Source of the DNA: Eubacterium sp.
GTDB lineage: Bacteria; Bacillota_A; Clostridia; Lachnospirales; Lachnospiraceae
DNA: 23,985 nucleotides
Direction of reading: 5' to 3'
Assembly (NCBI GenBank): GCA_023663915.1
Contig: JAMPGN010000038.1
Coordinates: 1 to 23,985, forward strand
This document shows, piece after piece, positions 16,106 through 23,179 of this stretch. Each line of letters opens with the position of its first letter. Position 1 is the stretch's first letter. The notes beneath the pieces are model-generated. The model was given only the letters and a program-made list of their open reading frames with translations. It did not search any database and had not been told where the DNA came from. The position numbers and the translations under genes were made by a program.

Positions 16106-18721
16106 TCAGTAATGCATGAAGTCCTTCTCCCGCAATATGATCATATCCTCTTCATCATACCGTTTTGCAAGCAGAATATCCATAAAATGTTTCGGCGTCT
16201 TTTTGTTCGCATACTCGATCGCTTCATCCACCAGCTCCCTGACCTCGGCAAGCGTTACTTCGTGGTCGCTGGTCTGCCTGTCGGCAATCCTTGTATGGAG
16301 CGCCAGAATACCAAACTCGTCGATCGAATACTCCAGCTCCTCCGCATACTGCTTCGCATAAGCCACCAACGCTTCATTATCCAAAGGCTCGATATCTACC
16401 CGCAGATTAAAGGTATTTGCAAGCGCAGCATTTTGGGCAAGCAGCTCTCCGATTTCGTTCTTAGTGCCTACCATCAACGCCAGAAGCCCCATATTTTCCT
16501 TTTCCAGCACCTTTATGATGGAAGCGATCGTTGCCGGTTTCAGCTTCCCGATCTCTACAATGATCAACGCGCCGTTATCCAGCTTCGAAAAGGTTGCCTC
16601 CACATCCTTTTTATTGAGGGTATGCCCCTCTACTTTTGCCACCTTGCCGGAAAAATTGCTGTCGTTATACTGCATTTCCCGAATCAGCGCCTTTGCCAGC
16701 GCCAGCGTCGTGATCTCCTCTTCGCCCGTGATCAGAATATTTCCCGTACAGGAAGCAAGACTCATATTATCCAGCGCACGAACCAGCTGCCTTCTGGATT
16801 TCCGCTGATGCACAAACTTTCCGAAAAGCTCCTGCTCTTCCGGACTCAGATCTCTTTCTTTTCCTGCTTCTTCTCCGGTATCCTGCGCCTCCGGCTCTGT
16901 TTCAGCAGGCTTCTCCTGCACTGCTTCTTTTACAGGCTCTATCCCGACAGACTTCTTCTCCTGCACCGGCTCTTCCGCAGGCGCTTCCATCACCGGTTCT
17001 TCAACCGCTTTTACCGCAGGCTTTTCCGGCGGCTCTGCTTCAACAGGCGCTTTCATCGTCGGTTCTCCGACCGCTTTTACTGCGGGTTCCTCAGCCCTCC
17101 GGCTGCTGACTGACTCTTCCATCTTACGGGCGGCAGCCTCCGTCTCCCTGCTATCCGGAAAAATCACCTTCTTTACCTGCGGATTTCTGCTGGACTCCTT
17201 CATGAGCGCCGCCATAAACGCTCTCTCCAGCTCTTCCAGCAGACCGTTTTTCGTCGCTTCGTCAAAGCTGGCAAACAGACTGCCTGTCTGGGCAAGGATA
17301 TGCTGGCGGACGTCCTCCATCCGCTTTTCCTCGTTATCCTTCTTCATCTGTTCCCACTCAGCCATGATATCATCAATACTGAGCTGTCCGGTAATCTGTT
17401 TCTCTACCCGCTCCGTCTCCGGCACCACGAAGCTGATCTGCCCGTCATATTCCTGGGATAGAAATTTATCATATTCTGTCGATTGCGAAACCGCCTGCGC
17501 CTGCTCGCGAAGGGCTTTCGCCTGCAGCCTCTCCGCCTCTCTGGTCATTTCATCTATGAGCTTCTGCGCGTCAAAAGCCGCCGTATCGTCCCTGACAATC
17601 TCCTCGCTCGCCTGCTGCAGCTCCTCCTCATTCAACACATTGATATTCGGAATATCAGCTGTCTCCTCTAAAAGCGGCGCGATGATCGTGTCCGTAATGG
17701 AAGGCGTCTCCGTTTCTTCCGGAGTCTCCTCTGTCTCCTCCGCAGATCCGGTTTCTTCCGGAAGCGCTGCCTCCTCTGCAAATCCGGCTTCTTCCGGAAG
17801 CGCTGCCTCCTCCGCCGTTCCGGGCGCTTCGTCTTCCGCCAGCACCTCTTTCATGCTTTCCGCCAGCGCCATCTGCAGATTGATGGTATTATACTGTCCT
17901 ACATCGACAGGCTTAACCTCCGGCAGCTCTGTTGTCGGCACCGCAGGATTATCTGCTTCCTCCTCATCTTCCTCATCCTGCGGATAACCGATCTCCTCCG
18001 GCAGCTGCATATCTTCGGGATCATCCTCTGTCTCCGGCATGGCTTCCGCCTCTTCCTCTTCTTCCTCCATGGGGGCTGTATCTTCCATATCCTCCCCCGC
18101 GCTCCTGCCGGCGATAAACGCATCATATTTTTCCTGCTGATCAGCGCTCAGGGGCTGGTGCAGCATTTTTAACTCCAATGCCTTTATGACAAATCTGCCA
18201 TCTCCAAACCAGAGGAATATATCGTCGCACTCTTCCACGCACTTCGTCGTCAGTCCGATGCGGTGGTACAGATACGCCAGCTCATACACCCACTTTTCCC
18301 TCGGCTCCCGCTTCTTAAACTCCTCTAAAACCGCAATCCGTTCTTCTATGCTGACGTCCAGCGCCTCATACAGCCGGTACTGTAAAACATAACGCCCTGT
18401 GTCTCTTGGTGCAATCTGCACAAATTCCCTGTAGCGGTTGCTCGCCTCATCATACTCGCCCATCTTAATGCAGAGCTCACAGAGAGAATAAATGATCAAT
18501 CTGCCCGTAGGGTGCTTTTCATATGCCATCAGAAGAATATCCTTGCTCTCCTGATAGCGTCTGTTGATCTTATACAGATCACTGATTGTACACAGCATCA
18601 TAACGCTTCTGACCCTGCGCCAGTCGATCTTATCTGCAATCTTTACCGCTTCCGCGTACTCGCCTTCTGCGATCAGAGCTTTGATCTCATCCGCGCTGGC
18701 TTTGTATTCAAACTTATCCAA
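16106..18721 (-). CDS. Large TPR protein with acidic repeat linker and degenerate AAA-type C-terminal domain
   Basis: 871 residues if the start is the TTG at 18719-18721, which has GAGGTGA five bases upstream. The GTG three codons earlier lacks a clear ribosome site because it overlaps that same element. Residues 1-205 are TPR-like helical repeats (YQESKDILLMAYEKHPTGRLI and similar). A long Glu/Pro/Ala-rich region follows to about 630, with internal repeats. The last 215 residues resemble a CbxX-like AAA domain: NILITGEEEITTLALAKAL stands where Walker A should be but lacks the G-K-T residues, and GALIIVEIGKL replaces Walker B without the aspartate. ATP binding is therefore doubtful. It has no signal peptide or membrane helix. 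I do not know its function; a scaffold or regulator is a guess. glgB follows after 34 nt. Confidence 0.75.
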   Translation of the reverse strand: MDKFEYKASADEIKALIAEGEYAEAVKIADKIDWRRVRSVMMLCTISDLYKINRRYQESKDILLMAYEKHPTGRLIIYSLCELCIKMGEYDEASNRYREFVQIAPRDTGRYVLQYRLYEALDVSIEERIAVLEEFKKREPREKWVYELAYLYHRIGLTTKCVEECDDIFLWFGDGRFVIKALELKMLHQPLSADQQEKYDAFIAGRSAGEDMEDTAPMEEEEEEAEAMPETEDDPEDMQLPEEIGYPQDEEDEEEADNPAVPTTELPEVKPVDVGQYNTINLQMALAESMKEVLAEDEAPGTAEEAALPEEAGFAEEAALPEETGSAEETEETPEETETPSITDTIIAPLLEETADIPNINVLNEEELQQASEEIVRDDTAAFDAQKLIDEMTREAERLQAKALREQAQAVSQSTEYDKFLSQEYDGQISFVVPETERVEKQITGQLSIDDIMAEWEQMKKDNEEKRMEDVRQHILAQTGSLFASFDEATKNGLLEELERAFMAALMKESSRNPQVKKVIFPDSRETEAAARKMEESVSSRRAEEPAVKAVGEPTMKAPVEAEPPEKPAVKAVEEPVMEAPAEEPVQEKKSVGIEPVKEAVQEKPAETEPEAQDTGEEAGKERDLSPEEQELFGKFVHQRKSRRQLVRALDNMSLASCTGNILITGEEEITTLALAKALIREMQYNDSNFSGKVAKVEGHTLNKKDVEATFSKLDNGALIIVEIGKLKPATIASIIKVLEKENMGLLALMVGTKNEIGELLAQNAALANTFNLRVDIEPLDNEALVAYAKQYAEELEYSIDEFGILALHTRIADRQTSDHEVTLAEVRELVDEAIEYANKKTPKHFMDILLAKRYDEEDMIILREKDFMHY
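17741..17812. repeat. 36-bp tandem repeat inside the acidic linker
   Basis: Two successive units begin at about 17753 and 17789 and share 24 identical bases at their start. They encode a 12-residue repeat of the EEAALPEEAGFA type in the TPR/AAA-like protein. Such in-frame repeats expand and contract easily, so linker length may vary between strains. Confidence 0.6.
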
Positions 18722-18860
18722 GGTACTCACCTCATCAACGTACTTATCTGTTCCGTGCTTTACCTATGTACATAATAACCCTAGTATATTTTAGTGTAAC
18801 AGTGAAGCTGAAGGCTGAACTGCTACGTTTAAGTTTACCATAGTCCCATGTCAATGTAAA

Positions 18861-18902
18861 GAAAAAAGCCCCAGCGCGGTTATATACGCACACGCCGGAG
18901 GC
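18861..18902 (-). terminator. Likely terminator overlapping the end of rsmA
   Basis: On the minus strand, a GC-rich arm at the end of the rsmA coding sequence (18893-18902) pairs with CGCGCTGGGGC (18868-18878), with single-base bulges. It is followed directly by TTTTTTC (18861-18867). The rsmA stop codon lies in the loop. Confidence 0.5.
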
Positions 18903-19746
18903 AGTTCGAAAGTTTTGCAAATTGTTCTAAAGTAAACGTTTCGCCGCGCACTGTCCTGGAGAGTCCCATCTCTTCCAGCACCTGCTCTACCTGTGCCCTG
19001 TTAAGCCCCAGATTTCCCGCATTTGCCAATCCATTTGCCAGCGTTTTTCTGCGCTGGTTAAAAGACGCGCGGATCAATGCAAAGAGATATGCCTCATCCT
19101 CCACAACAACCGGCGGTTCTTCATACCTGGTAAGCCGCACTACTGTGCTGTCCACATTAGGGCGGGGCAAAAAACAGGACGCCGGTACTCTTGCCACAAT
19201 CTCCGGTTTCGCATAATACTGTACCGCCAGCGAAAGCGCACCGTAATCCTTTGTGCCGGGACCCGTCTGCATCCGGTCCGCTACCTCACTCTGCACCATG
19301 ACCGTAATGCTCTGTAAAGGCGTCCGGCTCTCAAAAAGCTTCATAATGACAGGGGTCGTAATGTAATAAGGAAGATTCGCCACCACTTTGAAGGATCTGC
19401 CGCCGTTCTCCGCTGCCAGCGCCGCCAGATCTACCTTCAAGATATCCCCGTACAAAACGGTTATATTCTCATACGAAGATAGCGTGTCTTCCAATATTGG
19501 AATCAACCCTTTATCAATCTCCACGGCAATAACCCTGTCCGCCGCCTCCGCCAGATACTGCGTCATCGTACCGATACCGGGACCGATCTCCAGCACGCAG
19601 TCCTCTTTTGTAATCTGTGCCGCTTCTACGATCTTTTGCAGGATATTGGCGTCGATCAGAAAATTCTGTCCGTATTTTTTCTGCATACGGAACTGATATT
19701 TCCTGAGTATCTCCGCTGTGTTCGTATAGTTCCCTAAATCCGCCAT
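18880..19746 (-). CDS. rsmA: 16S rRNA dimethyladenosine transferase RsmA (KsgA)
   Basis: 288 residues from the ATG at 19744-19746 (MADLGNYTNT), with GGAG five bases upstream. The open frame extends 45 codons further, but that part overlaps the tatD end and does not look like the family. RsmA dimethylates two adjacent adenines in helix 45 of 16S rRNA during small-subunit assembly; its loss gives kasugamycin resistance. The sequence has KKYGQNFL (24-30), the S-adenosylmethionine motif E53-I-G-P-G-I-G, the acidic VIAVEIDKG and the catalytic N124-L-P-Y127. The C-terminal helical domain contains RASFNQRRKTL. It follows tatD after 55 nt, a common arrangement in Firmicutes (tatD/rnmV/rsmA), here without an rnmV gene between them. 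Confidence 0.96.
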   Translation of the reverse strand: MADLGNYTNTAEILRKYQFRMQKKYGQNFLIDANILQKIVEAAQITKEDCVLEIGPGIGTMTQYLAEAADRVIAVEIDKGLIPILEDTLSSYENITVLYGDILKVDLAALAAENGGRSFKVVANLPYYITTPVIMKLFESRTPLQSITVMVQSEVADRMQTGPGTKDYGALSLAVQYYAKPEIVARVPASCFLPRPNVDSTVVRLTRYEEPPVVVEDEAYLFALIRASFNQRRKTLANGLANAGNLGLNRAQVEQVLEEMGLSRTVRGETFTLEQFAKLSNCLRRVRI

Positions 19747-19801
19747 AGTAACTCCATTCCGGACAGCGCATCCCAGGCGCCTGCCATTACATGATACCTT
19801 C

Positions 19802-20566
19802 CTATAGTCTAAACAATCTCCTCGCATTTTCCTCCGTGCGTTCCACCACTTCTTCATAAGAAATGCCCTTGAGCGCAGCAATCTCCTTTGCTATATAAGG
19901 AAGATTCAGCGAAGAATTTCTCTCGCCGCGATGGGGTTCGGGCGCAAGATACGGGCTGTCCGTCTCCAAAAGAATCCGCTCCATGGGAATATATGCCACC
20001 GCCTCCTTTAACTTCTTCGCATTCTTAAAGGTAATCACGCCGCCGATCCCGAAATAATAGTCCATATGCAGATACTCGCGCGCTATCTCCTTCCCATAGG
20101 AAAAGCAATGTACCACGCCGCCGGTCTCACCCGCCCGATGCGACCGCATGATATCCAGTGTGTCCTTCGCCGCCTCCCTGGAATGAATGATAACCGGCAG
20201 TTTTACCTCTCTCGCAAGCGTAAGCTGCCTCTCAAACCATTCCTTCTGCGTGGAAACGGCAGGCTCGGGATAATGGTAGTCCAGCCCGATTTCGCCCACT
20301 GCCACAATCTTTTCATGGCCGCAAAGCTCCTGCAGGCGCGCAATCCCCTTATCGTCCAGCTCTTCCACCTCACTGGGATGCACGCCAACCGCCCCGTAAA
20401 AGAAAGGGTACTGCTCCGTCAGCTTCACCGTGGCTTCACTTCCGGAAAGACTCGCGCCGATATTGACCACCGTACCGATTCCGTGCTCTGCAAAGGAGGC
20501 GATCAGCTCCTCTCTGTCCTGATTAAAATCTTCATCATCATAATGTGCATGGCTTTCAAAAATCAT
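19802..20566 (-). CDS. tatD: TatD family metal-dependent DNase
   Basis: 254 residues from the ATG at 20564-20566, supported by GGGAGG directly upstream; the ATG 30 bases earlier has no such site. TatD proteins are TIM-barrel metallohydrolases with 3'-5' DNase activity. Metal-binding residues are all visible: H6 and H8 (ESHAHYDDEDF), E92 (GEIGLDYHYP), H128 (IIHSREA), H153 (VVHCFSYG) and D203 (ETDSPYLAP). It is cytoplasmic, with no signal peptide. It lies just upstream of rsmA on the same strand and behind a 28-nt hairpin repeat that ends near its ribosome site. Confidence 0.95.
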   Translation of the reverse strand: MIFESHAHYDDEDFNQDREELIASFAEHGIGTVVNIGASLSGSEATVKLTEQYPFFYGAVGVHPSEVEELDDKGIARLQELCGHEKIVAVGEIGLDYHYPEPAVSTQKEWFERQLTLAREVKLPVIIHSREAAKDTLDIMRSHRAGETGGVVHCFSYGKEIAREYLHMDYYFGIGGVITFKNAKKLKEAVAYIPMERILLETDSPYLAPEPHRGERNSSLNLPYIAKEIAALKGISYEEVVERTEENARRLFRL

Positions 20567-20583
20567 AGTTTCCTCCCTTTGTT

Positions 20584-20611
20584 CCGCAGTGCACACCCGA
20601 AAAACCTGCGG
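20584..20611. repeat. 28-nt hairpin repeat, copy 2
   Basis: CCGCAG (20584-20589) and CTGCGG (20606-20611) make a 6-bp stem around a 16-base loop. It matches copy 1 (12805-12832) at 23 of 28 positions. It lies 17 nt upstream of the tatD start, against the ribosome site. Confidence 0.7.
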
Positions 20612-20657
20612 TTTTCATTGCCTGCAAAATTATTCTTAAAGTTTCTTTAAAAAAAGC

Positions 20658-20690
20658 TTGCATTACGGAAAACATTATACTATAATGTTT
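20658..20690 (+). promoter_or_regulatory. Probable tRNA-Lys promoter within a perfect palindrome
   Basis: On the plus strand, TTGCAT (20658-20663) and a perfect TATAAT (20681-20686) are 17 bases apart. The -10 is part of a perfect 21-bp palindrome, AAACATTATA-c-TATAATGTTT (20670-20690). It therefore shows TATAAT on both strands and could also serve tatD on the minus strand, although no good minus-strand -35 is visible. Confidence 0.6.
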
Positions 20691-20698
20691 CTTGCATT

Positions 20699-20741
20699 GA
20701 GCGAGAAAAGCACTCGCTCTCGAGAATGCTTCGCATTCTCG
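20699..20741. repeat. Double hairpin between the promoter and tRNA-Lys
   Basis: GAGCGAG-aaaagca-CTCGCTC (20699-20719) is followed by CGAGAATGC-ttc-GCATTCTCG (20721-20741). The second hairpin shares its 8-bp stem with the one at 13976-13994. They lie in the presumed leader of the tRNA transcript. Confidence 0.65.
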
Positions 20742-20769
20742 GTATGTATTATGGTTGTACGTTGTATAT

Positions 20770-20842
20770 GCACCGCTAGCTCAGTTGGTAGAGCACCTGA
20801 CTCTTAATCAGGGTGTCCAGGGTTCGAGCCCCTGGCGGTGCA
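20770..20842 (+). tRNA. trnK: tRNA-Lys (anticodon CTT)
   Basis: A full cloverleaf of 73 nt: acceptor GCACCGC/GCGGTGC with discriminator A, D stem GCTC/GAGC, anticodon stem CCTGA/TCAGG with loop CTCTTAA (anticodon CTT at 20803-20805), and T stem CAGGG/CCCTG with loop TTCGAGC. CCA is not encoded. It is one of only two plus-strand genes. No duplicated 3' end was seen nearby that would suggest an integration site. Confidence 0.97.
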
Positions 20843-20898
20843 CTGGAAGGACTGTTTTTGGAGACGTATGCGCTCTGGGGACGGTTCTTTTTTTATCA

Positions 20899-21029
20899 CC
20901 AACTCAGCCATGCGCCGACAGTGAACAGACGAGCGCATGAGAAGAGTGCCTTTTAATGAGCAAAGTCAGCTGCGCAACAGCGGGAAAGCAGCGTAGCTGT
21001 GGCTTTGCGAATGGCACGAGCTGAGTTGG
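20899..21029. repeat. Long imperfect palindromic element between tRNA-Lys and the permease
   Basis: The perfect 10-bp ends CCAACTCAGC (20899-20908) and GCTGAGTTGG (21020-21029) enclose two further hairpins. One is CATGCGC/GCGCATG (20909-20915 and 20933-20939). The other is an imperfect stem from GCAAAG-CAGCT (about 20958) to AGCTG-GCTTTGC (about 21007). It ends 3 nt from the permease stop codon. A GGGGACGGTTC motif with a T-run precedes it (20877-20894). It could be a non-autonomous repeat element and may also act as a terminator. Confidence 0.65.
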
Positions 21030-21032
21030 ACA

Positions 21033-21893
21033 CTAAAACTCCACCCCCAGCAGCATTATGACCATTCCTGCCGCGGCCCCGATCCCGTACAAAAGCAGAA
21101 AAATCCGCAGATTCTCTTTCCTGTCATCATTCACTCTGAGCAATACCAGATAACCCACGCCCGATCCCGATAACAGCCCCGCCATCAATGCGCCTGCACC
21201 GAGCGTCCCGCCCAGATAGAGCTGCGTAAGGATTACAGAGGAAGCACAGTTCGGTATCATACCCACCAGCGCCGCCGCAAGCAGGCTTAAGACCGGCTGT
21301 CCCTGCACTGCTGCCGCCAGCATCTCTTCTCCAAGCAGCGCGATTGCCAGCTGCAAGGCAAACGAAATGCCCAATATATATAAGAAAATCTTCCAAGTAT
21401 GATTCCATGCCGACCGCCAGACTCCTCTTTCGCAGTGGCAGTGATGGTGCTCGCAAAGCTGCCCGATCTGCGGCTCCGTCTGTCTTCGGAAAAGAAAGTC
21501 CACAGCAAAACCAGCAATTGCCGCAAAAATCATTTTAGCCAAAAGTAATTTGGCGATTACGGAAAGCTCCACACTCTCAGATACCATAATAGGAAGCATC
21601 TCGTCAGAAGTCGATAAAAATACGGCGAGAAGCGTCCCCAGGGTAATGAGCCTTCCCGCATAAAGATTCGCGGCGGCGGCAGAAAAGCCGCACTGTGGGA
21701 AAATACCGAGAATGCTGCCGATTGCCGGGCCTGCCTTACCCGCCCTTCTGATTCCCACCTGCATCCGCCCGCCTGCCCAGTGTTCCAGAAATTCCATCGC
21801 CAGATATGTCAGAAAGAGGAAGGGCAGCAGCCGGATACTATCTATAAAGCTGTCATATAATACATCCCAAATCATAACGGTCACTTTCTCCAT
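21033..21893 (-). CDS. ArsP_2-type integral membrane permease (putative manganese or heavy-metal exporter)
   Basis: 286 residues with about nine or ten hydrophobic segments. It matches the ArsP_2 family as I know it (putative heavy-metal exporters, in several databases named putative manganese transporters). The inverted-repeat halves are visible: IFPQCGFSAAAANLY...LSTSDEMLP (about 64-101) and MIPNCASSVILTQLY...LSGSGVGYL (about 212-249). The halves are joined by a soluble loop with a metal-ligand-like cluster C147-E-H-H-H-C-H-C154. GGGAAGG precedes the ATG. It is transcribed alone, divergently from the ComFB gene, from a promoter that overlaps an inverted repeat. Which ion is moved is not decided by the sequence; arsenic, manganese and other metals have been suggested for the family. 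Confidence 0.8.
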   Translation of the reverse strand: MEKVTVMIWDVLYDSFIDSIRLLPFLFLTYLAMEFLEHWAGGRMQVGIRRAGKAGPAIGSILGIFPQCGFSAAAANLYAGRLITLGTLLAVFLSTSDEMLPIMVSESVELSVIAKLLLAKMIFAAIAGFAVDFLFRRQTEPQIGQLCEHHHCHCERGVWRSAWNHTWKIFLYILGISFALQLAIALLGEEMLAAAVQGQPVLSLLAAALVGMIPNCASSVILTQLYLGGTLGAGALMAGLLSGSGVGYLVLLRVNDDRKENLRIFLLLYGIGAAAGMVIMLLGVEF

Positions 21894-21910
21894 CTAAAAC
21901 CTTCCCGTCT

Positions 21911-21938
21911 ATAATAACATGCTTTTCAAAAAAAGCAA
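21911..21938 (-). promoter_or_regulatory. Candidate permease promoter overlapping an inverted repeat
   Basis: On the minus strand, TTGCTT (21933-21938) and TATTAT (21911-21916) are 16 bases apart, about 20 nt upstream of the start codon. TGCTTTT-caaa-AAAAGCA (21920-21937, plus-strand reading) is a perfect 7-bp inverted repeat lying over the spacer and -35. This is a plausible operator for a metal-responsive repressor, inferred from position only. Confidence 0.45.
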
Positions 21939-22005
21939 GCCGGGGTAATTTTGCACAAAAAAATCAAAATTTTTCCCTTTTCACCAATATTTTGCGAAAT
22001 AATGA

Positions 22006-22034
22006 TTGATTATCTAGGAAAAATGTACTACTAT
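22006..22034 (+). promoter_or_regulatory. Candidate promoter of the ComFB-domain gene
   Basis: TTGATT (22006-22011) and TACTAT (22029-22034) are separated by 17 bases, about 35 nt upstream of the start codon. No operator-like repeat is obvious. Confidence 0.5.
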
Positions 22035-22068
22035 AAAAAGGTAGTAAGGTGAGGGAGGTTCGTTCGGA

Positions 22069-22338
22069 ATGGATGGCTTGAAAAATATCATGGAAGATGC
22101 AGTGGAATATCAGCTGAATAAGCTGCTGCCTACTATGCCCAATGTCTGTTCTTGTGATAACTGCAAGTTGGACATGATGTCCTATGCGCTGAACCGGCTT
22201 TCACCGCAATACGTGCGTACCGATACCGGCGCACTTTTCCAGAAGCTGAATAACTACCAGCCCCAGGCTGAAGTAGAGATCCTTGCTACGGTAATGTCTG
22301 CGATCAATAAGATCGGCGCGCACCCGCAGCATGAATAA
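22069..22338 (+). CDS. ComFB-domain protein
   Basis: 89 residues, about the size of a single ComFB domain. It has the family pattern: an N-terminal helix (NIMEDAVEYQLNKLL), a cysteine cluster C27-S-C-D-N-C32, then KLDMMSYALNRLSPQYV and a short C-terminal helix. GGGAGG lies nine bases before the ATG. ComFB is named after a Bacillus competence operon gene, where its role is unclear; ComFB-domain proteins in cyanobacteria have been reported to bind cyclic di-GMP. Whether this one does is unknown. The neighbourhood includes a CheY-P phosphatase homologue but no diguanylate cyclase. It has its own promoter and a strong terminator, so it is a single-gene unit convergent with the CarD-family gene. 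Confidence 0.85.
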   Translation: MDGLKNIMEDAVEYQLNKLLPTMPNVCSCDNCKLDMMSYALNRLSPQYVRTDTGALFQKLNNYQPQAEVEILATVMSAINKIGAHPQHE

Positions 22339-22361
22339 CCGTTCCTGTCAATCGGCAAATG

Positions 22362-22392
22362 AAAACCGAGTGCCTGCGCACCCGGTTTTTTA
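22362..22392 (+). terminator. Rho-independent terminator after the ComFB-domain gene
   Basis: AAAACCG-a-GTGC, a 4-base loop, then GCAC-c-CGGTTTT forms an 11-bp stem with one mismatch, and the T-run continues beyond it. It begins 23 nt after the stop. The opposite strand also ends in a T-rich arm, so it may terminate the CarD-family gene as well. Confidence 0.85.
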
Positions 22393-22421
22393 TATTGCCA
22401 TATAAAATTAATCAATGCCGG

Positions 22422-22937
22422 TCATACTGTTTCCTTCTGCCTGTCCACAGCCTCGGCGATATACTCCTCCACTTTTTCTTTCGGAATCGAAAGCGCCAGA
22501 GACATTTCGCTGTAGAGAAGCTCCTCCGCCTTGTGGAGATACTGCTCATCGGAAGAAAGCACCTTTTTCCCTTCGCTGATTCTGCTCTTCTTGCGCTGGT
22601 AAAGCGTCTTGATGATCTGCACCAGGCTTTTGGAATCGTAAGTGCGGATCGCCTCCTTATAGGTCTGTTCCCTGCGCTTCTCCTCCTGAATCCACACGGT
22701 ATCAATCTCCGTAATGTGCTCGATCAGTTTTTCCGCCTCGTCCTTATTCATGATCCGGCGCATAACAATCTTTTCGTTATCAACTGGCGTGTAGATCGTG
22801 CTCGCCTTTTCAAAGACAGGCTCCAGCACATAGTATTTTTTCTCTTTGTCCATCCGGTCGATCGGATTTCCGGTAATGTCTACAACACGGCAGACCCCGT
22901 GTCCGCCGCACATAATCAGTTCGCCCTTTCCAAACAT
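22422..22937 (-). CDS. CarD/CdnL family RNA polymerase-binding regulator
   Basis: 171 residues from the ATG at 22935-22937, chosen because GGAGGG is five bases upstream; a frame start 48 bases earlier lacks a site and adds no family sequence. Residues 1-60 form the CarD_CdnL/TRCF RNA polymerase-interacting domain (FGKGELIMCGGHGVCRVVDI, KYYVLEPV, STIYTPVDN). The rest is a helical DNA-binding-type domain containing VQIIKTLYQRKK and KAEELLYSEMSLAL. CarD-family proteins bind the polymerase beta subunit and stabilise open complexes at many promoters, including ribosomal ones. It follows the FliY/CheC-type gene in the same direction, but a 242-nt gap with its own promoter separates them. Confidence 0.92.
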   Translation of the reverse strand: MFGKGELIMCGGHGVCRVVDITGNPIDRMDKEKKYYVLEPVFEKASTIYTPVDNEKIVMRRIMNKDEAEKLIEHITEIDTVWIQEEKRREQTYKEAIRTYDSKSLVQIIKTLYQRKKSRISEGKKVLSSDEQYLHKAEELLYSEMSLALSIPKEKVEEYIAEAVDRQKETV

Positions 22938-23005
22938 AACGCCCTCCATATTCTGACCAAATTTGCCGATAGTTCCAATGTGCAAGCCTCATGCCCTTAT
23001 AAAAC

Positions 23006-23035
23006 ATTTTAGCATTGCAAAGTCCTCGTTGTAAA
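23006..23035 (-). promoter_or_regulatory. Probable promoter of the CarD-family gene
   Basis: On the minus strand, TTTACA (23030-23035) and TAAAAT (23006-23011) are 18 bases apart. Each matches the consensus at five of six positions. It lies about 70 nt upstream of the chosen start. Confidence 0.6.
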
Positions 23036-23179
23036 AGTCTTTTCGGAATTGATAATAATTTTCGGCACTTTTTATGGTAGAAGCCGTTCCTCTTGTTGTG
23101 CAAACTTACTAAAAAACGATGTCTGAAAATGCGATTCCTGAAAAACTCCTTACCCCTTACACTTTTTTTGATTCCAACA

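Noticed and set aside
16112..17113. 333-codon plus-strand open frame opposite the TPR/AAA-like gene
   Set aside because: Composition is an arginine/phenylalanine/leucine shadow of the minus-strand coding sequence.
17202..17987. Long serine-rich plus-strand open frame
   Set aside because: It is antisense to the acidic linker of the TPR/AAA-like gene; glutamate-rich coding sequence read backwards gives serine-rich frames. No ribosome site.
18783..18854. Promoter-like pieces upstream of the TPR/AAA-like gene: TATACT at 18783-18788 and a perfect TTGACA at 18849-18854, minus strand
   Set aside because: They cannot be paired at a normal spacing with a good partner hexamer; the real promoter may be here but I could not choose one.
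20755..20940. Plus-strand open frame of 61 codons reading APLAQLVEHLTLNQG
   Set aside because: It is the translation of the tRNA-Lys gene, a well-known false protein that recurs wherever such tRNAs lie.
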